Assembly: GCA_026545225.1 (NCBI GenBank)
Contig: CM048852.1
Span: 53,141,146-53,205,145, forward strand
DNA: 64,000 nucleotides
DNA from: Cornus controversa
Taxonomy: Eukaryota > Streptophyta > Magnoliopsida > Cornales > Cornaceae
Direction: 5' to 3'
The notes under the pieces are model-generated. The model was given only the letters and a program-made list of their open reading frames with translations. It was not told the DNA's origin and did no database searches. Made by a program: the position numbers and the translations under genes. How positions within the stretch are numbered: position 1 is the stretch's first letter; every line of letters begins with the position of its first letter. Shown here piece by piece: positions 53,728 through 64,000 of this stretch.

Positions 53728-55057
53728 CATAGATAGTGGTTTAACTAAACAACAGATTTTGATTTCTCAATGATTTCTCGCATGGGTTTGGCTTTTTTGC
53801 TACGTTGTAATCAGATCTGAGCTTACTGGTTGAGTTAGTCGTGGGTTCAATTAAGAGAGAGTGACAACGACGGTTGGATGTTGAGAGAGAGAGAGAGAGA
53901 GACAATCATTTCGGAGCCCGATTGTGGAGTCGTGGGGGTTGATGTTGTAGAGAATACCTTCCTTTGATTTCATAAAGTCTATTTTCATTGTTGATTTGTA
54001 CTTTGGACTGTGAATCTATATATTCTATGTATCTATGTAGATGAGAATATATGTATAAAAAACTTTGTGTTGTGTCTTTGTATATTGGGCAATTTGGTAA
54101 TTTAAGATGAGTAGATATTTTGCCTTTTTAAGATTAAAAGTTTAAGCGTATTGTAGTAAAATCACTCTGAAATTTAACATCTGTGAGTTTAATTATGTTA
54201 GAGGGGAGGTCAATGTACAATTTTTGAAAAGTTTCATTCGAGTGTAATTAGGTCAAACTTCAAGGGAGGTCATCGTATTTAATCTTTAAAAAATATATTT
54301 TAATTTTTTTTCCCAAAAGTTTAAACAAACTCACCCTAATACCCACAACACAACATGCCCCTAATAAGACTTGAATTTTTAACTTTGATCATACTATTTA
54401 GGCCAAACTTCCAATGGTAAGTAATGTAGACTTGTCAACGGATGAGATTTAAATTGAATCAAGCGAATTTGGATTAGAGTTGACTTGATCCAATTCGAAT
54501 TCGAGAAGGAATATGTTCGATTTGATCGAATCCAATAACTTGACGAATTATGTGTTATTGAATTTATATTCGATTTTATAATTTATCATATATTCGATCT
54601 GGTAATCCGATTCGTTAAGAAATTTATTTTTCTGTTAAAATTTTCAAAATAAATTTTAAATATGGTAAAATGCTCTAACACCTCCTAGGTTTACTTTTAT
54701 TGCTCACGAGTCACGGAGAATACTTCTCTCCAAAACAATGGTCAACCTTCCCCAGATTTGGTTGACCTTGCCCTGACACCCCCTACTATTTGTTGGTTGT
54801 CAGCCACATCAGAAGTCAACTAATTTGAAAATTTTAAATACCAAAACTACCATTTTTGTTTGAAATTATAATTTTAACCTCAATTATTTGGACCTTTATA
54901 CCATCACAATTTTAACCTCAATTATTTATACCCTTCCTAATTACCACTTTGATTACAAATTACTAATAATTAACATTTTTAATTTAATACTAAATATATT
55001 AATTATTATTTAAATGTGTAATCTATCAAATTATATAATCATACCTAATAAAATTTA

Positions 55058-55323
55058 GGGTAAAATACACTGACCTCCCTTGTGGTTTGTCTTTTACACA
55101 CAAATATTACGTTTGTAAAAAAGTTACACTCACCTCCCTCTTGTCCAAATATTGACTAAAATGTCCTCCAATCCATTGAAATGGTAAGGAAAAACCATTT
55201 CTTAATAATGGAGACATAATGGTCATTTTAACATGTTGAAAGAAGGTAAGTGTAACTATTTTACAAACATAGCACTCATATGTAATTAGATTAAACCTGA
55301 GGGAAGGTCAGTGTATTTTACCC
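55058..55323. mobile_element. Mutator-like MITE, copy 2 (third nesting level)
   Basis: Terminal inverted repeats are perfect over at least 19 bp (GGGTAAAATACACTGACCT). Flanking nonamers TAAAATTTA and TAAATTGTA agree at seven of nine bases. The 266-bp body is homologous to the inverse of 23456-23723. Confidence 0.85.
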
Positions 55324-55439
55324 TAAATTGTATCTATTAAAATCATAATTTAAAATAAAAAATATATATAACTTCATATATATTGTTTCTCGTACGAGAA
55401 ACTACTCCATAATCCATATCCATCCACATAGAAGAAGAC

Positions 55440-55725
55440 TAGATAGAGAAGAAGAAAGTGTTGAGATAGAGAGACTGAAATCATCAAATTGAGCAAACAT
55501 CATCATGTTCAAAATGCCCGTGGATGCGAAAGCACAATAAAGAAGTTGAAGAGAAGAATGAGAGAACATTTTCCCAATGCATTCGATTCCGATATGGACG
55601 TATTGCTTCCCCCAAAGGTCTCAGTTTTTTCTTCTCTTAGCTCTAACACTAAATTTAAGTTAGGATTTTTTATTCAAATGGAATCAATTGTAACTTTTTT
55701 TTTTCTTATTGTTTATGGAAATTAA
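55440..55725 (+). other. Captured exon-like fragment, origin not recognised
   Basis: A frame from about 55489 reads SKHHHVQNARGCESTIKKLK, then RRMREHFPNAFDSDMDVLLP PK, followed by a possible AAG/GTCTCA donor and AT-rich, intron-like sequence. The composition looks like a host first exon with a GA-rich leader (55428-55480). It begins without an ATG in frame and lies inside a transposon, so I treat it as a captured fragment, not a gene. I do not know the source family. Confidence 0.35.
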
Positions 55726-57285
55726 AGACTCATTTCAATTATTTTAGATTGAGATTTCATGATATATATATATATATATATAATGTTTGTGTGTTTTTTC
55801 TTTCAATCATGTTGATGAGGACATGTATAATTGAATAAGGTCTAAACTCTTTGCAATTTTAGCTCATAATTTGTAATTCACAATGAGATCAACACAAATG
55901 TTCTGATTTTGATGTGGACGAATTCCTTTGTTGGTGTTGTGTTTGTGGTTCATCTTGGAGTAAATTGATCTCAAATTGTTCAATTTGTTTTGGGTTTTGT
56001 TGATGTTGTTGTTTTTGTGGTTGATGGATCTCATATTATTCTGGGTTTACGTATCTGGGTTTTTAGGGTTTTGATTTAAGGAAATTGAGATGGTTCTTGT
56101 TGTTGATTTTCGGACACCTAGTGAATCTAGACCTTGAGTATTGTACACGCGCGATGGGATCCACCCTGCGTGTTGTACATGCACGTTCCAAATTCATCCG
56201 GTGTATTTACATCGGATGTATTGTACATGTACTCTGATTTTCGTCATCTTTGGGTCAAAGACCAATTCGGATTACCTGAGAATGAGATATGGGATTTCTA
56301 GCGTTTTGAACTTAAATATCATTTTTTAGAGGGGAGAGAGATAAAGAGAGTGTGGGAGATATTATTTCAAGGGTATCACTAATACTCTTGTGGATTGGAC
56401 TTATTTCACATGGAGACAAACTTTACTTATAGTGTCAATATATACTCAAACATTTTGCACCGTTTATCAGAGAGATCACAAACCGTGTATAGGCATGTTT
56501 GACATTATGCAAAAAGACTTGTATTATTTCAAGAACACTTCAGGCATTTTGTGTAGGAGTGGCATATGTAAGCCATGACGCTAGCAATTTCGTTACAAAA
56601 TGGTGAAATACAAAAGGGGTATAATGGTAAAAGTACTCAAGTCGTTAAAAACAAACGATGGTTAACTCTGACAGGGGCTTGTTAAAGCCGTTTTTGACAC
56701 AAGTATTTTCCATGAGTAATAAATTGAAACCTGGTGGGTGTTTGAGCATTTTACCCATTAAAAAAAGTAATATAAAGAGAAAGAATGGCCAAAAAAATAT
56801 GAACAAAAAGAAAGAGAAATTTAGATATTTGATTTAAACAAAGTAAACAAAAAATCAATAAAAGGAATAAAAGAATTTTAAAAATGAAAAAATTGATATA
56901 ATTAAGAATTCCTATAATGTACACTATAAAATACTATATAAATAATATTTTTTATTATATATTTCATCAACTGCATACTAATTGATGATTGATAATATAT
57001 ATATAGCACATTATATATTATATTTGATAGGATCAGATTGATCATAATCGATATTTAATTCGTTAATTTAACCAATTATCGGATTTAGATCGTTAATAGA
57101 TTATCAGGTTAAATATTCAATTTATATATGAGTTATAAACCGAATTCGGACCAAATTCAAATGAAAATTTAATCCATTAACAAGTCTAGTGGTAAAATAG
57201 AAAAAAATATTGAATTCTCATATTTTATCATTAAGGTTGTAGTTTATTAGCATTTCCTTGACCTCTACTTTTTAAAATGAAAGAT

Positions 57286-58120
57286 TAAAGGCCTGATTGG
57301 TTCAATTTCCTTAAAACAATTATAATAAATTCTAAAAACAAAAACTATTTTCAGATAATTATAAAAGACACTCCTGAGCTCATATTCGCACTCCACATTT
57401 AATGCACTCCACATTTTAAATTTAGCAACTAAAATGATTATTTTGCCCTTTTTTCTATAATGTCTTGTTAAATGAATCCAACGATTCGTTTTGTAGGAAA
57501 GGAAAAATATTTTGTGGGAAAATTTTCCTACAAAAGACACTAATTTTTTTTGCTTTCTTTAGAAACTTATGTCAACTTACTATTATGCCTCCTACTTTAT
57601 CACTACAAAATAAAACATTTTTATGCATATATTTTTAAAAGAACAATATAATACTCTATATCTCACTCGATCTTCTACAAAATTATTTATTTAGATTATT
57701 ATATTATTTTTAGGTGAACTATTATATTTTTTTTTGTAACTTTCTTCTCATCTAAACCATGAAATGGTAGTTTTCACAATTTTCTTGAAATTTTTCATGC
57801 TAATCAAATGCATGCTAGAAAATTAAATTTTCTTTCTTTCACTCCAAATTCTTTTACTTTCACTTTTCGCTATTAATTTCTATCTAACCAAACGGACCAT
57901 ATAGATTCATTTAAGAGATAAAGGGTAAACTTGTCATTTCAACTATTAAAATTAAAAGTTGAAGTGTCTGAGGTCAAATGTGGAATGTAATATCAAATAT
58001 TTTCTCAAAAAACAACTGTTTTTAATCGAGTTTTCAGAAAATAGTTTTTAGAAATTGTCAAAGAAGCATATTTTTATATAGTTCTCTAATTTTCAGTTCT
58101 CAAAAAAACAAGAAAACTAA
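57286..58120. mobile_element. Tourist-like MITE copy split by a second element
   Basis: 57286-57365 matches the left part of the MITE at 30721 (GGCCTG.TTGGTTCA, AAACAATTAT), and 57997-58110 matches its right part (GAGTTTTCAGAAA, GAAATTGTCAAA, CAGTTCTCA). The piece between is the insertion at 57373-57996. The far right end is lost. Confidence 0.65.
57373..57996. mobile_element. Insertion of the 11823-type TIR family
   Basis: The left end CTCATATTCGCACTCCACAT and the right end ATGTGGAATGTAATATCA are inverted relative to each other and match the termini of 11823-12699 (GATATTC..ACTCCACTT). It interrupts the Tourist-like copy. Confidence 0.55.
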
Positions 58121-59120
58121 AAGTTTTGCAGATGCGGGTGCGTGTAATTTACCAAGATAAAAAAAATACATATATATTGGACTCTTATATTCTCAGGCTT
58201 CCTTTCTCTTTTTATTTTATTTTAATTTTTTTTGTCTCTTGTTCTAAATATTTTTTTTTCCCAGAAATTATTCTAAATCATTTGTTTTCTTAAGCCAATC
58301 CTTCTTAAAATTATAATTTTTAGAAAATACAAAATGGGGAAAAAAAATACATGTCATACATACAGATACGATGCGTATTTTTCTAATACAATTAAATATT
58401 CAACATAGAAATATATACTCGTAGAAGACACAAATACCTACGTGCATGATATGAAATAAACAACATAATATTAGGTAAAAAAAAACTATTTTTATTGCTA
58501 ATGGTGAGAACGAGAGTTAGTTTTTTAGATAACTGAGTAAATGTGGTGAAACCTTTTTAAAAGTTTCTGTCTGATAAAGTAATTGAAAAAAAATCTAAAC
58601 AATGATGGGATTTTAGCAAAAGATCTGAACTTTAGACAGTTTCATAAACCTGTATCATCTATCAAGCCAACATGGATATATAAATAAAAAAGACAGTTAC
58701 TATGTCCCTCTCCATGGACGCTGCTTGACAAATGACAAGCCAGAGGAAATAGCAATATATTTGCCCCAAAAAGAAGCAAAAAATCTTTCTTTTTTCTTTT
58801 TCCCAAGTAAAAGAAGCAAAAAATCAATCATACATTTGCTCCCAAAAAGCAACAAAAGCAGCAATTTACAAACTCAGGTTCCTAGGTGCTGTAAGAAAGC
58901 ACATAAAGATAAAGCTTGAACTGTTTATCTATTTAAGATGCAATAAAGCAATTTAGCTATTGTAGTTGGCAGATTTTGCAATCACACCAGGCATAACAAA
59001 AACCACAAAAGAACCCATTCTTGACTTCATGTCCCTTTTCATTCATTGATTTTTCTCCTCTTGCTTGCTTCCAAAGTACTTCATTGAGCAAAGAATAAGG
59101 CAATACTAACATAACATTAA
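58121..59120. other. Intergenic DNA, no gene supported
   Basis: AT-rich, with AAAGAAGCAAAAAATC repeated near 58770 and 58810. Open frames of about 60 codons on both strands match nothing. Confidence 0.5.
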
Positions 59121-59124
59121 CAAA

Positions 59125-59260
59125 CTATGGAGCCTTCAGCTCAAGTGGTGTTCCCTCCATCCACATGGGAGGCTGAAGGAGGATTTAAGTCCCCCTTCAG
59201 GCAATAGTGTGTGTGTGTGTCTGTGTGTGTGTGTGTCTGTGTCTTACCTAATAAAAAAAG
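59125..59260 (+). mobile_element. SINE-like tRNA-derived repeat with (TG)n tail
   Basis: An A-box-like CAGCTCAAGTGGTGTT (59137-59152) and a B-box-like GGATTTAAGTCCC (59179-59191) are followed by a TGTGTG run (59205-59243) and TTACCTAATAAAAAAA. This is the layout of a plant SINE family with a GT-rich 3' end. Target duplications could not be fixed. Confidence 0.55.
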
Positions 59261-59879
59261 ATAGCACGAACAACATCCATCAACCATTTGATGCCACAAT
59301 ACAATTTAAATGCCATAAAAGCATCATCCAAGTGATTTAAAAACATAGTAAAAACAGCCCCAACTGTTTTTTCATCAATACTACACAATAGCAGCAAGTA
59401 TCCTGCTATGCTCTTTTTAAAAAGAGTGATGTTATTCAAGCTGAAAAAGTAGGCCGGCTAACCATTTTGAAAAGAAAGTAATGAAGAGGCATATTTTATG
59501 TGAGGTCCACATGATGTCATCTCATTAATGCCTATTAAATTTTCATTCGAATTGATTAGCCACTTAGTTTTTTTACTTTGAAAAATATTGTCCATTAAAA
59601 GAAGCCCAAATATTAAATACAGTCCCACCAAATGGGGCCGAATTTCCTAGACAAATTATCCAGAGAAGAATGTCTGACAGTATATTTCTCACACAGGCAA
59701 AAATAAAATCCTGCTTCAAAAATTGGAAGCAATTTACATGCCAAAAAGAAATCGAGAGCACTTCAGATAATGAAATATGAAATACCAAACTTCCTACAGA
59801 TTCACTCAATAGAAAATAAACTAAATTCAATAATTTTGACTGACAAAATGTGTGCGTGAATGTGTGTGTGTGTGAGAGA

Positions 59880-60410
59880 GAGAGTTCTTTTTTATTAGCA
59901 AACGAGGACAGGTAGGCTACCCATATACGCAGGATGTATACAAAGGAAGTTCTAAGGCAGGAATAAATAATATTAACCAAATATATAATATTATCAATAA
60001 ATTCCATAGATAGTACCCTCCCTAACAACCAAACTAACAAAAGATACAAAAGCTTGTTCTTTATCTTGTGAATTGGCTCCTCCCCACCATTAAACGATTT
60101 CTTTATACGTGCCACGTCAATCAAAGTGAAGCTGCAAGAAGGTAGTCCTCATCTTGTTAACACCATCTCCTTTCTAACTTGAATACATCTTTACCACTGG
60201 CCTAGGAAACAGGCAAACCATCCCAAAAGGGTTTTAAAAAAAGGACCAAACTTTCCTAGCAACTCTACAATGACGCAAGTGATCCACCATCTCTTCCTCT
60301 TCTTTAGACATGCAACACCAGTTAAGCACGTAAGTTTGCATCTTAGCCTTAAGTTATCAATTGTGAGAATCTTTCCAAGTGAAGCCATCTAAGGAAAAAA
60401 TGCCACCCCA
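59880..60410 (-). mobile_element. L1-type LINE 3' fragment
   Basis: On the minus strand, [15 protein letters not shown]-like sequence (near 60395-60345) is followed by CCMCKEEEE-like and DHLRHC-like residues in shifting frames, the reverse-transcriptase zinc-binding module. Further on IKKSFNGGEEPIHKIKNKLL (near 60105-60045) matches the C-terminal part of plant LINE ORF2. The frame is broken several times and nothing upstream in the element is left. Confidence 0.65.
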
Positions 60411-60799
60411 TGGGATGCCTATGAAGCATGACACAACTCCTAAACAGTATGACATGGACATGGCAATGACACGGCAACAAAGCAATATATTTTATATATT
60501 GAATTATGCTATTTATAAAAATATATATAAAAAAATTTATGATAACTAAATCCAATAGACTATAACATGGAATTTATAATATATGACAAGTTAATCCACA
60601 AATATCAATAATCACTCTTGTTGAATAGATAAAGATGCAATTATACTTTTTTTCCAACCTAAAAGGAAATCACATCTTCAATGTCGAAGGTTTGTTAGTC
60701 ACATGTCTTCAAGTTTTCAAGAATCGCCAACTGCATTTCCAAAAAATGATTTTTTTTTTCATATAATAGACACATCCAAAATGTATTGTGCCATTACTT

Positions 60800-60945
60800 G
60801 GTCCAGTGATAAAAACTCAAATGAGAAGTCTAAGAACTTAAGTTTGAATCTTAGAGCAACTACTTTATGTAAACCAACAACAAAGGTTAGGCCTGTTTCT
60901 AACGTTCCTCCCCCGATAACCTGCAGGACATACACTGGGTAATGC
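60800..60945 (+). mobile_element. SINE-like tRNA-derived repeat
   Basis: TTGGTCCAGTGATAAAAACT (A-box region) and AGTTTGAATCTTAGAGCA (B-box region) lie about 40 bases apart. They are followed by GGTTAGGCCTGTTTC and CCTCCCCCGATAACC, a body I recognise from dispersed plant repeats. Ends are estimated. Confidence 0.5.
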
Positions 60946-61099
60946 AGACACATCCAAAGTATGATAAACATGCGTCTAGTAGTGAACAATAATATATATC
61001 TGACGGGACAAGGTTCCTTCTTGTTCCTTCTTGAAGATTACATGCTTCTTTACATAGATTGATCAACTTCGGAGCCTTGGATAGTATTCTGTAATAAGA

Positions 61100-61302
61100 C
61101 TTCACCTCAGACCCATCTGACTTTGCCACATCCCATTCATTTCATCCACCTCTCCTCTAGAGAGTTGAGCATACTATACAAGAAATAGTACAAGCCACCA
61201 CTTCACCTCAGACCTACCTGACTTTGCCACATCCCATTCATTTCATACACCTCTCCCTGGAGAACTGAGCTTACTATACAAGAAATAGTACAAGCCACCA
61301 CT
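61100..61302. repeat. 101-bp tandem duplication
   Basis: Two adjacent copies (61100-61200, 61201-61302) share CTGACTTTGCCACATCCCAT, ATACAAGAAATAGTACAAGC and the rest of the unit with few differences. It lies downstream of the PPR gene. Confidence 0.9.
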
Positions 61303-61938
61303 TCAACCTCCCAATCCTTAACAGCCTTTGAAAGGTAATGTCAAAAAACCCCACCCTGGAAAACTACTAGATGATCCACCAACAAAACTTTCTATTTATG
61401 AGAGTCCATTATAGCATGAATTTTTTTTAATTAATGGACACACTCCACACCATCTGTCACACCAAAAGCATAACTCATTCCCCTCTTCTATCATAAAATG
61501 AACATATATGTAGAAAGTCTCCCCACCCTTTTCAATTGACTAGGATCCTCTCCAGTGCACTGGAGAGGATTTTTGTCCCCTTTTAATACCTTTCCACGAA
61601 CTGATCACATAAGAGTCGTTCCACTCCACGAATTGACAATTGTGGTCTTGTCCTCAGACCCTGACCTAAGTCTTCTTTCTTTATTTCCTTAAGATACTTC
61701 TCTCACTTCCATTAAGCACAGACATCATCTTTGTGCTTCATAAGTAGAGCCTTAAGTTTCAACTTTTATAGAAATTTTAGAAGCCATAGCCAGATATGAT
61801 AAAGTAGTTCGTACCTTCATAGAAATTCCAGTTTAAACTGGAACCTCCCAGGAAACCCGGAGATCTCCTTCAAAAAATCCTGAAGAGCAGTATATAACTT
61901 AATTGCTGTTTTTACCACTGCAATTATTCCGTTGAAGC
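61303..61938 (-). other. 3' region of the PPR gene
   Basis: Sequence after the PPR stop codon, likely 3' untranslated sequence in part. No further exon is needed to complete the protein. No other gene. Confidence 0.45.
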
Positions 61939-64000
61939 CTATTTCTGTAATGGAACATTCCCAGCATCCAGCATGTGCAACCACAGCTCTTCTAGCATGG
62001 CGTATATTTTGTCCCTTTCTGGATGCAAACTATCTTTAGCTAAGAAAACATGGATCCTGTCCTTAACTTCAATCCAGCTCTGACCTGGAGCTTTCCTGAC
62101 ACCCCTTTGTCTCATCAAGCTCCTCAATCTGGCAACATCCTCCCAACTGCCACTGGAAGCATATATGTTGCAAAGTAACACGTGAGCAGCAGAATTGGAG
62201 GGATCAATTTTTAGAATACTCTCCACAGCCCGTTTTCCAACCTCAAGATTTCCACGGGTCTTACAGGCAGCTAGCAGAGTCTTCCACACCAGAATGTCAG
62301 GATCAAATTCCATTTGATTGATAAAGTTCTCTGCTTCATTTATGCGTCCAGCACGAGCAAGCAAGTCAACCACACATGAACAGTGTTCTCTCGTTGGTGT
62401 AATCCCATGCTCCATTTCCATGGTTCTGTACAACTGCCACCCTTCTTCTACGAGTCCAACATGACTACAGGCAGTAAGGACCCCAACAAATGTTACCTGG
62501 TTTGGCTCAACATTCAAACTTCTCATTCTGCTGAAGAGCTTAAGAGCTTCTTCTCCATATCCAGACTGAGCATATCCCACAATCAAACTACTCCAAGAAA
62601 CGACATCAGGATTTTCCATGGAATCAAAGAGCTTTCGAGCACTTCCAAGGGATCCGCACTTTGTATACATGTCGATTAATGCATTCTTGACTGAGAGGTC
62701 AAGCTCGTCTCTGGTTTTCATGGTATAGCAATGAACTTGATTTCCCATTTCCAAAGTGGCCATTTCTGCGCAAGCTCCAAGTGTGGTCGCTAAAGTGATG
62801 TGATCAGGCTTATTGTGAGAAATGCGCATCAATGTTAATATTCTGAAAACCTCTTCAGGCCGGTTGTGCTGCATACATACAGTAAGAATTGCATTCCAAG
62901 AAACCAAATCAGCATTGCTTCTAATCTCATCAAATATCTTAAATGCATCACAGATATCCGAACACTTAGCATACATGGTAAGTAAAGTGTTGCACACTGG
63001 GACATCTGAATCAAAACCCATCTTAATAATGTAAGAATGCACCTGCTTACCTTGATAGAGACTAAACGGACTTGTGCAAGCACAAAGTAAGGAACGAACT
63101 GTGATATCATCTGGGATTAGCTTCAGATGCCTCATCCATGAAAAAAATGATATGGCTTCGCCAGCATCACCACCATAAGCAAACCCTGCTATAATGGCAT
63201 TCCAGGACACCAAATCAGGTCTATCTATCTGATAGAATACAGTTCTTGCAGAACGCAGTAGACCGCATTTTGCATACATGTCGCTGAGGGAGCAACCAGC
63301 GAAAGCATCTCTCTGTAGCCCATATTTTATACTCATCCCATGTATCTGCCTCCCATATTCAGGTTGCAGCAGACTGCCACAAGCACTAAAAGCACTGCCA
63401 AAAATAAATTCATTTGGCTGGTATGCACCCTGAGAGAGCATCTCTTTGAAATGGTCCAAAGCTTCTAACTCGTAACCTTGTTGTGTAAACCCCGCAATCA
63501 TCGAACTCCACGAGATTAAATCCTTTGTTGCAATATGAGAAAACACCTCAAATGCATCAAGTATTTGACCAAACTTTGTGTACATTGCAATTAGAGCATT
63601 TTGAGCAATAAGGTGGGAACTAAATTCTGATTTAATGACATGTGAATGCAGCTGCCTCCCTAACTCAAAATCACTCAAGCTTGAGCAAGCCTTTATTGTG
63701 CTTCCAAAAGTAAACTGATCAGGCAGGAGGCCTGCCTGCAACATTTGAAAATACAATTTAATTGCATTATTTCCTTGACCATTCTGTGAGTACCCAGCGA
63801 TTACTGAAGTCCAAGAAACCACGTTTCGCTCAGGCATTTCATCAAAAATCTGTTGAGCATCCTTCAGTGACCCACATTTCCCATACATATTAAGAATGTG
63901 ATTCTGAAGAATCAAGCCTTGCTGACAGTTGGATGCCATAATATGGTTATGAACTTTTCTGCCATGTTCTAGAGATCTCAAAGAAGAGCAGGCAGAGATC
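61939..64000 (-). CDS. PCMP-E86: PLS-class PPR protein with E/E+ motifs, homolog of At3g53360 (5' end off the window)
   Basis: The frame stays open to the right edge; the first visible residues are ISACSSLRSLEHGRKVHNHI, so the true start lies beyond 64000. About 687 residues are present. They form successive P, L and S pentatricopeptide repeats of about 31-36 residues (for example MYGKCGSLKDAQQIFDEMPE, NVVSWTSVIAGYSQNGQG, LIVGYAQSGYGEEALKLFSR). The C-terminus carries E and E+ motifs (VWKTLLAACKTRGNLEVGKR; APGQSWIEVKDRIHVFLAKD) and no DYW deaminase domain. Such proteins bind organellar RNA and usually take part in C-to-U editing; the Arabidopsis homolog is predicted mitochondrial. No frame break is seen, and it is intronless as is usual. 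The earliest ATG is not visible; the 63981 codon is TTG and is not the start. Confidence 0.95.
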   Translation of the reverse strand, partial: ISACSSLRSLEHGRKVHNHIMASNCQQGLILQNHILNMYGKCGSLKDAQQIFDEMPERNVVSWTSVIAGYSQNGQGNNAIKLYFQMLQAGLLPDQFTFGSTIKACSSLSDFELGRQLHSHVIKSEFSSHLIAQNALIAMYTKFGQILDAFEVFSHIATKDLISWSSMIAGFTQQGYELEALDHFKEMLSQGAYQPNEFIFGSAFSACGSLLQPEYGRQIHGMSIKYGLQRDAFAGCSLSDMYAKCGLLRSARTVFYQIDRPDLVSWNAIIAGFAYGGDAGEAISFFSWMRHLKLIPDDITVRSLLCACTSPFSLYQGKQVHSYIIKMGFDSDVPVCNTLLTMYAKCSDICDAFKIFDEIRSNADLVSWNAILTVCMQHNRPEEVFRILTLMRISHNKPDHITLATTLGACAEMATLEMGNQVHCYTMKTRDELDLSVKNALIDMYTKCGSLGSARKLFDSMENPDVVSWSSLIVGYAQSGYGEEALKLFSRMRSLNVEPNQVTFVGVLTACSHVGLVEEGWQLYRTMEMEHGITPTREHCSCVVDLLARAGRINEAENFINQMEFDPDILVWKTLLAACKTRGNLEVGKRAVESILKIDPSNSAAHVLLCNIYASSGSWEDVARLRSLMRQRGVRKAPGQSWIEVKDRIHVFLAKDSLHPERDKIYAMLEELWLHMLDAGNVPLQK

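Larger units (their letters stand above)
52761..54282. mobile_element. Mutator-like element carrying a host gene fragment (Pack-MULE type)
   Basis: About 80 bp at each end are imperfect inverted repeats: left TTAAATACAATAATTTCC… and right, read inverted, TTAAATACGATGACCTCC…, both continuing with AAATTT.A.CAAATTA-type and AAAATTGTACA-type blocks. Flanks are A-rich, so the 9-bp duplication is uncertain. The interior holds the aspartyl-protease fragment (53041-53330), a TA/CA microsatellite (53669-53727) and leader-like GAGA sequence. No transposase is present. Confidence 0.7.
54662..56756. mobile_element. Mutator-like element nested in the hAT-like element
   Basis: Ends GGTAAAATGCTCTAACACCT and, inverted, GGGTAAAATGCTCAAACACC agree over about 30 bp and then loosely to about 120 bp (AATACTT, GTCA, CCCCTG blocks). 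Inside are another complete MITE (55058-55323) and a 5'-exon-like piece (55440-55616). No transposase. Confidence 0.6.
54427..57188. mobile_element. hAT-like element, host of a nested insertion
   Basis: TAGACTTGTCAACGGATGAG at the left and the inverse TAGACTTGTTAATGGATTAA at the right form an imperfect inverted repeat. The outer arms (54427-54661 and 56990-57188) share GATTTGATC/GATC-rich, ATTCG-rich composition. The middle is filled by the element at 54662-56756. The 8-bp target duplication is not clear. Confidence 0.55.

Noticed and set aside
59573-60124. 183-codon hydrophobic frame on the minus strand
   Set aside because: Its N-terminal part is LINE ORF2 remains and the rest is LINE 3' sequence; not a host gene.
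1-64000. CRISPR arrays, operons, bacterial-type promoters or other prokaryotic systems
   Set aside because: Nothing of the kind is present; spacing of all short repeats is microsatellite-like and the genes are plant nuclear genes.

Overview
This is AT-rich nuclear DNA from a eudicot plant. The evidence is plant-only protein families (MLO, lectin receptor kinase, S1FA, PLAC8/CNR, POLAR, PLS-type PPR), plant-type introns, a plant tRNA with an upstream CAA motif, plant snRNA promoter elements (USE plus TATA), and a dense load of plant transposons (Tourist-like and Mutator-like MITEs, hAT-like MITEs, SINEs, L1-type LINE tails, a TRIM). I cannot name the species.

Region by region. At 288-407 (-) lies the first exon of an MLO gene whose remainder is off the left edge. 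From 0.4 to 16.8 kb is repeat-rich intergenic DNA holding a Tourist-like MITE (5836-6287), a foldback MITE with a perfect 9-bp target duplication (6378-6590), a SINE (8237-8400), a tRNA-Pro(AGG) gene (9421-9492, -), a complete TRIM (10058-10629), a large TIR element (11823-12699) and a duplicated L1 LINE relic (13.2-16.1 kb). The intronless LecRK-S.7-type receptor kinase is at 16875-19031 (+), with a six-codon uORF directly in front of it. After another intergenic stretch comes S1FA (25602-30359, +), two exons around a 4.5-kb intron that contains a broken DRP3-like dynamin fragment. A three-exon PLAC8/CNR8-like gene follows (32041-35026, -).

The stretch from 35.7 to 43.2 kb is the most unusual. 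It holds a small cluster of U5 spliceosomal snRNA loci: one with all expected parts (39360-39491), one with promoter, loop I and Sm site but a diverged 3' end (41433-41563), one that has lost loop I (37196-37286) and one short 5' fragment (35872-35914). The first-degraded and second copies sit in a segmental duplication, and the later duplicate has been split by two Mutator-like elements with 9-bp target duplications.

Further right are a small secreted peptide gene (44473-44855, -), a four-exon POLAR-like cell-polarity gene (48832-52318, -) with G-boxes in its upstream region, a Mutator-like element carrying a piece of an aspartyl-protease (EDGP/basic 7S globulin-like) gene, a three-level nest of elements (54.4-57.2 kb), a LINE tail, two tRNA-derived SINE-like sequences, and an E-class PPR gene (61939 to beyond 64000, -) homologous to Arabidopsis At3g53360.

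The genes are independent single-copy plant loci; I see no operon-like or clustered pathway. Two genes (CNR8-like and POLAR-like) each use a GC-AG intron, which explains why simple GT-AG gene models would misjoin them.
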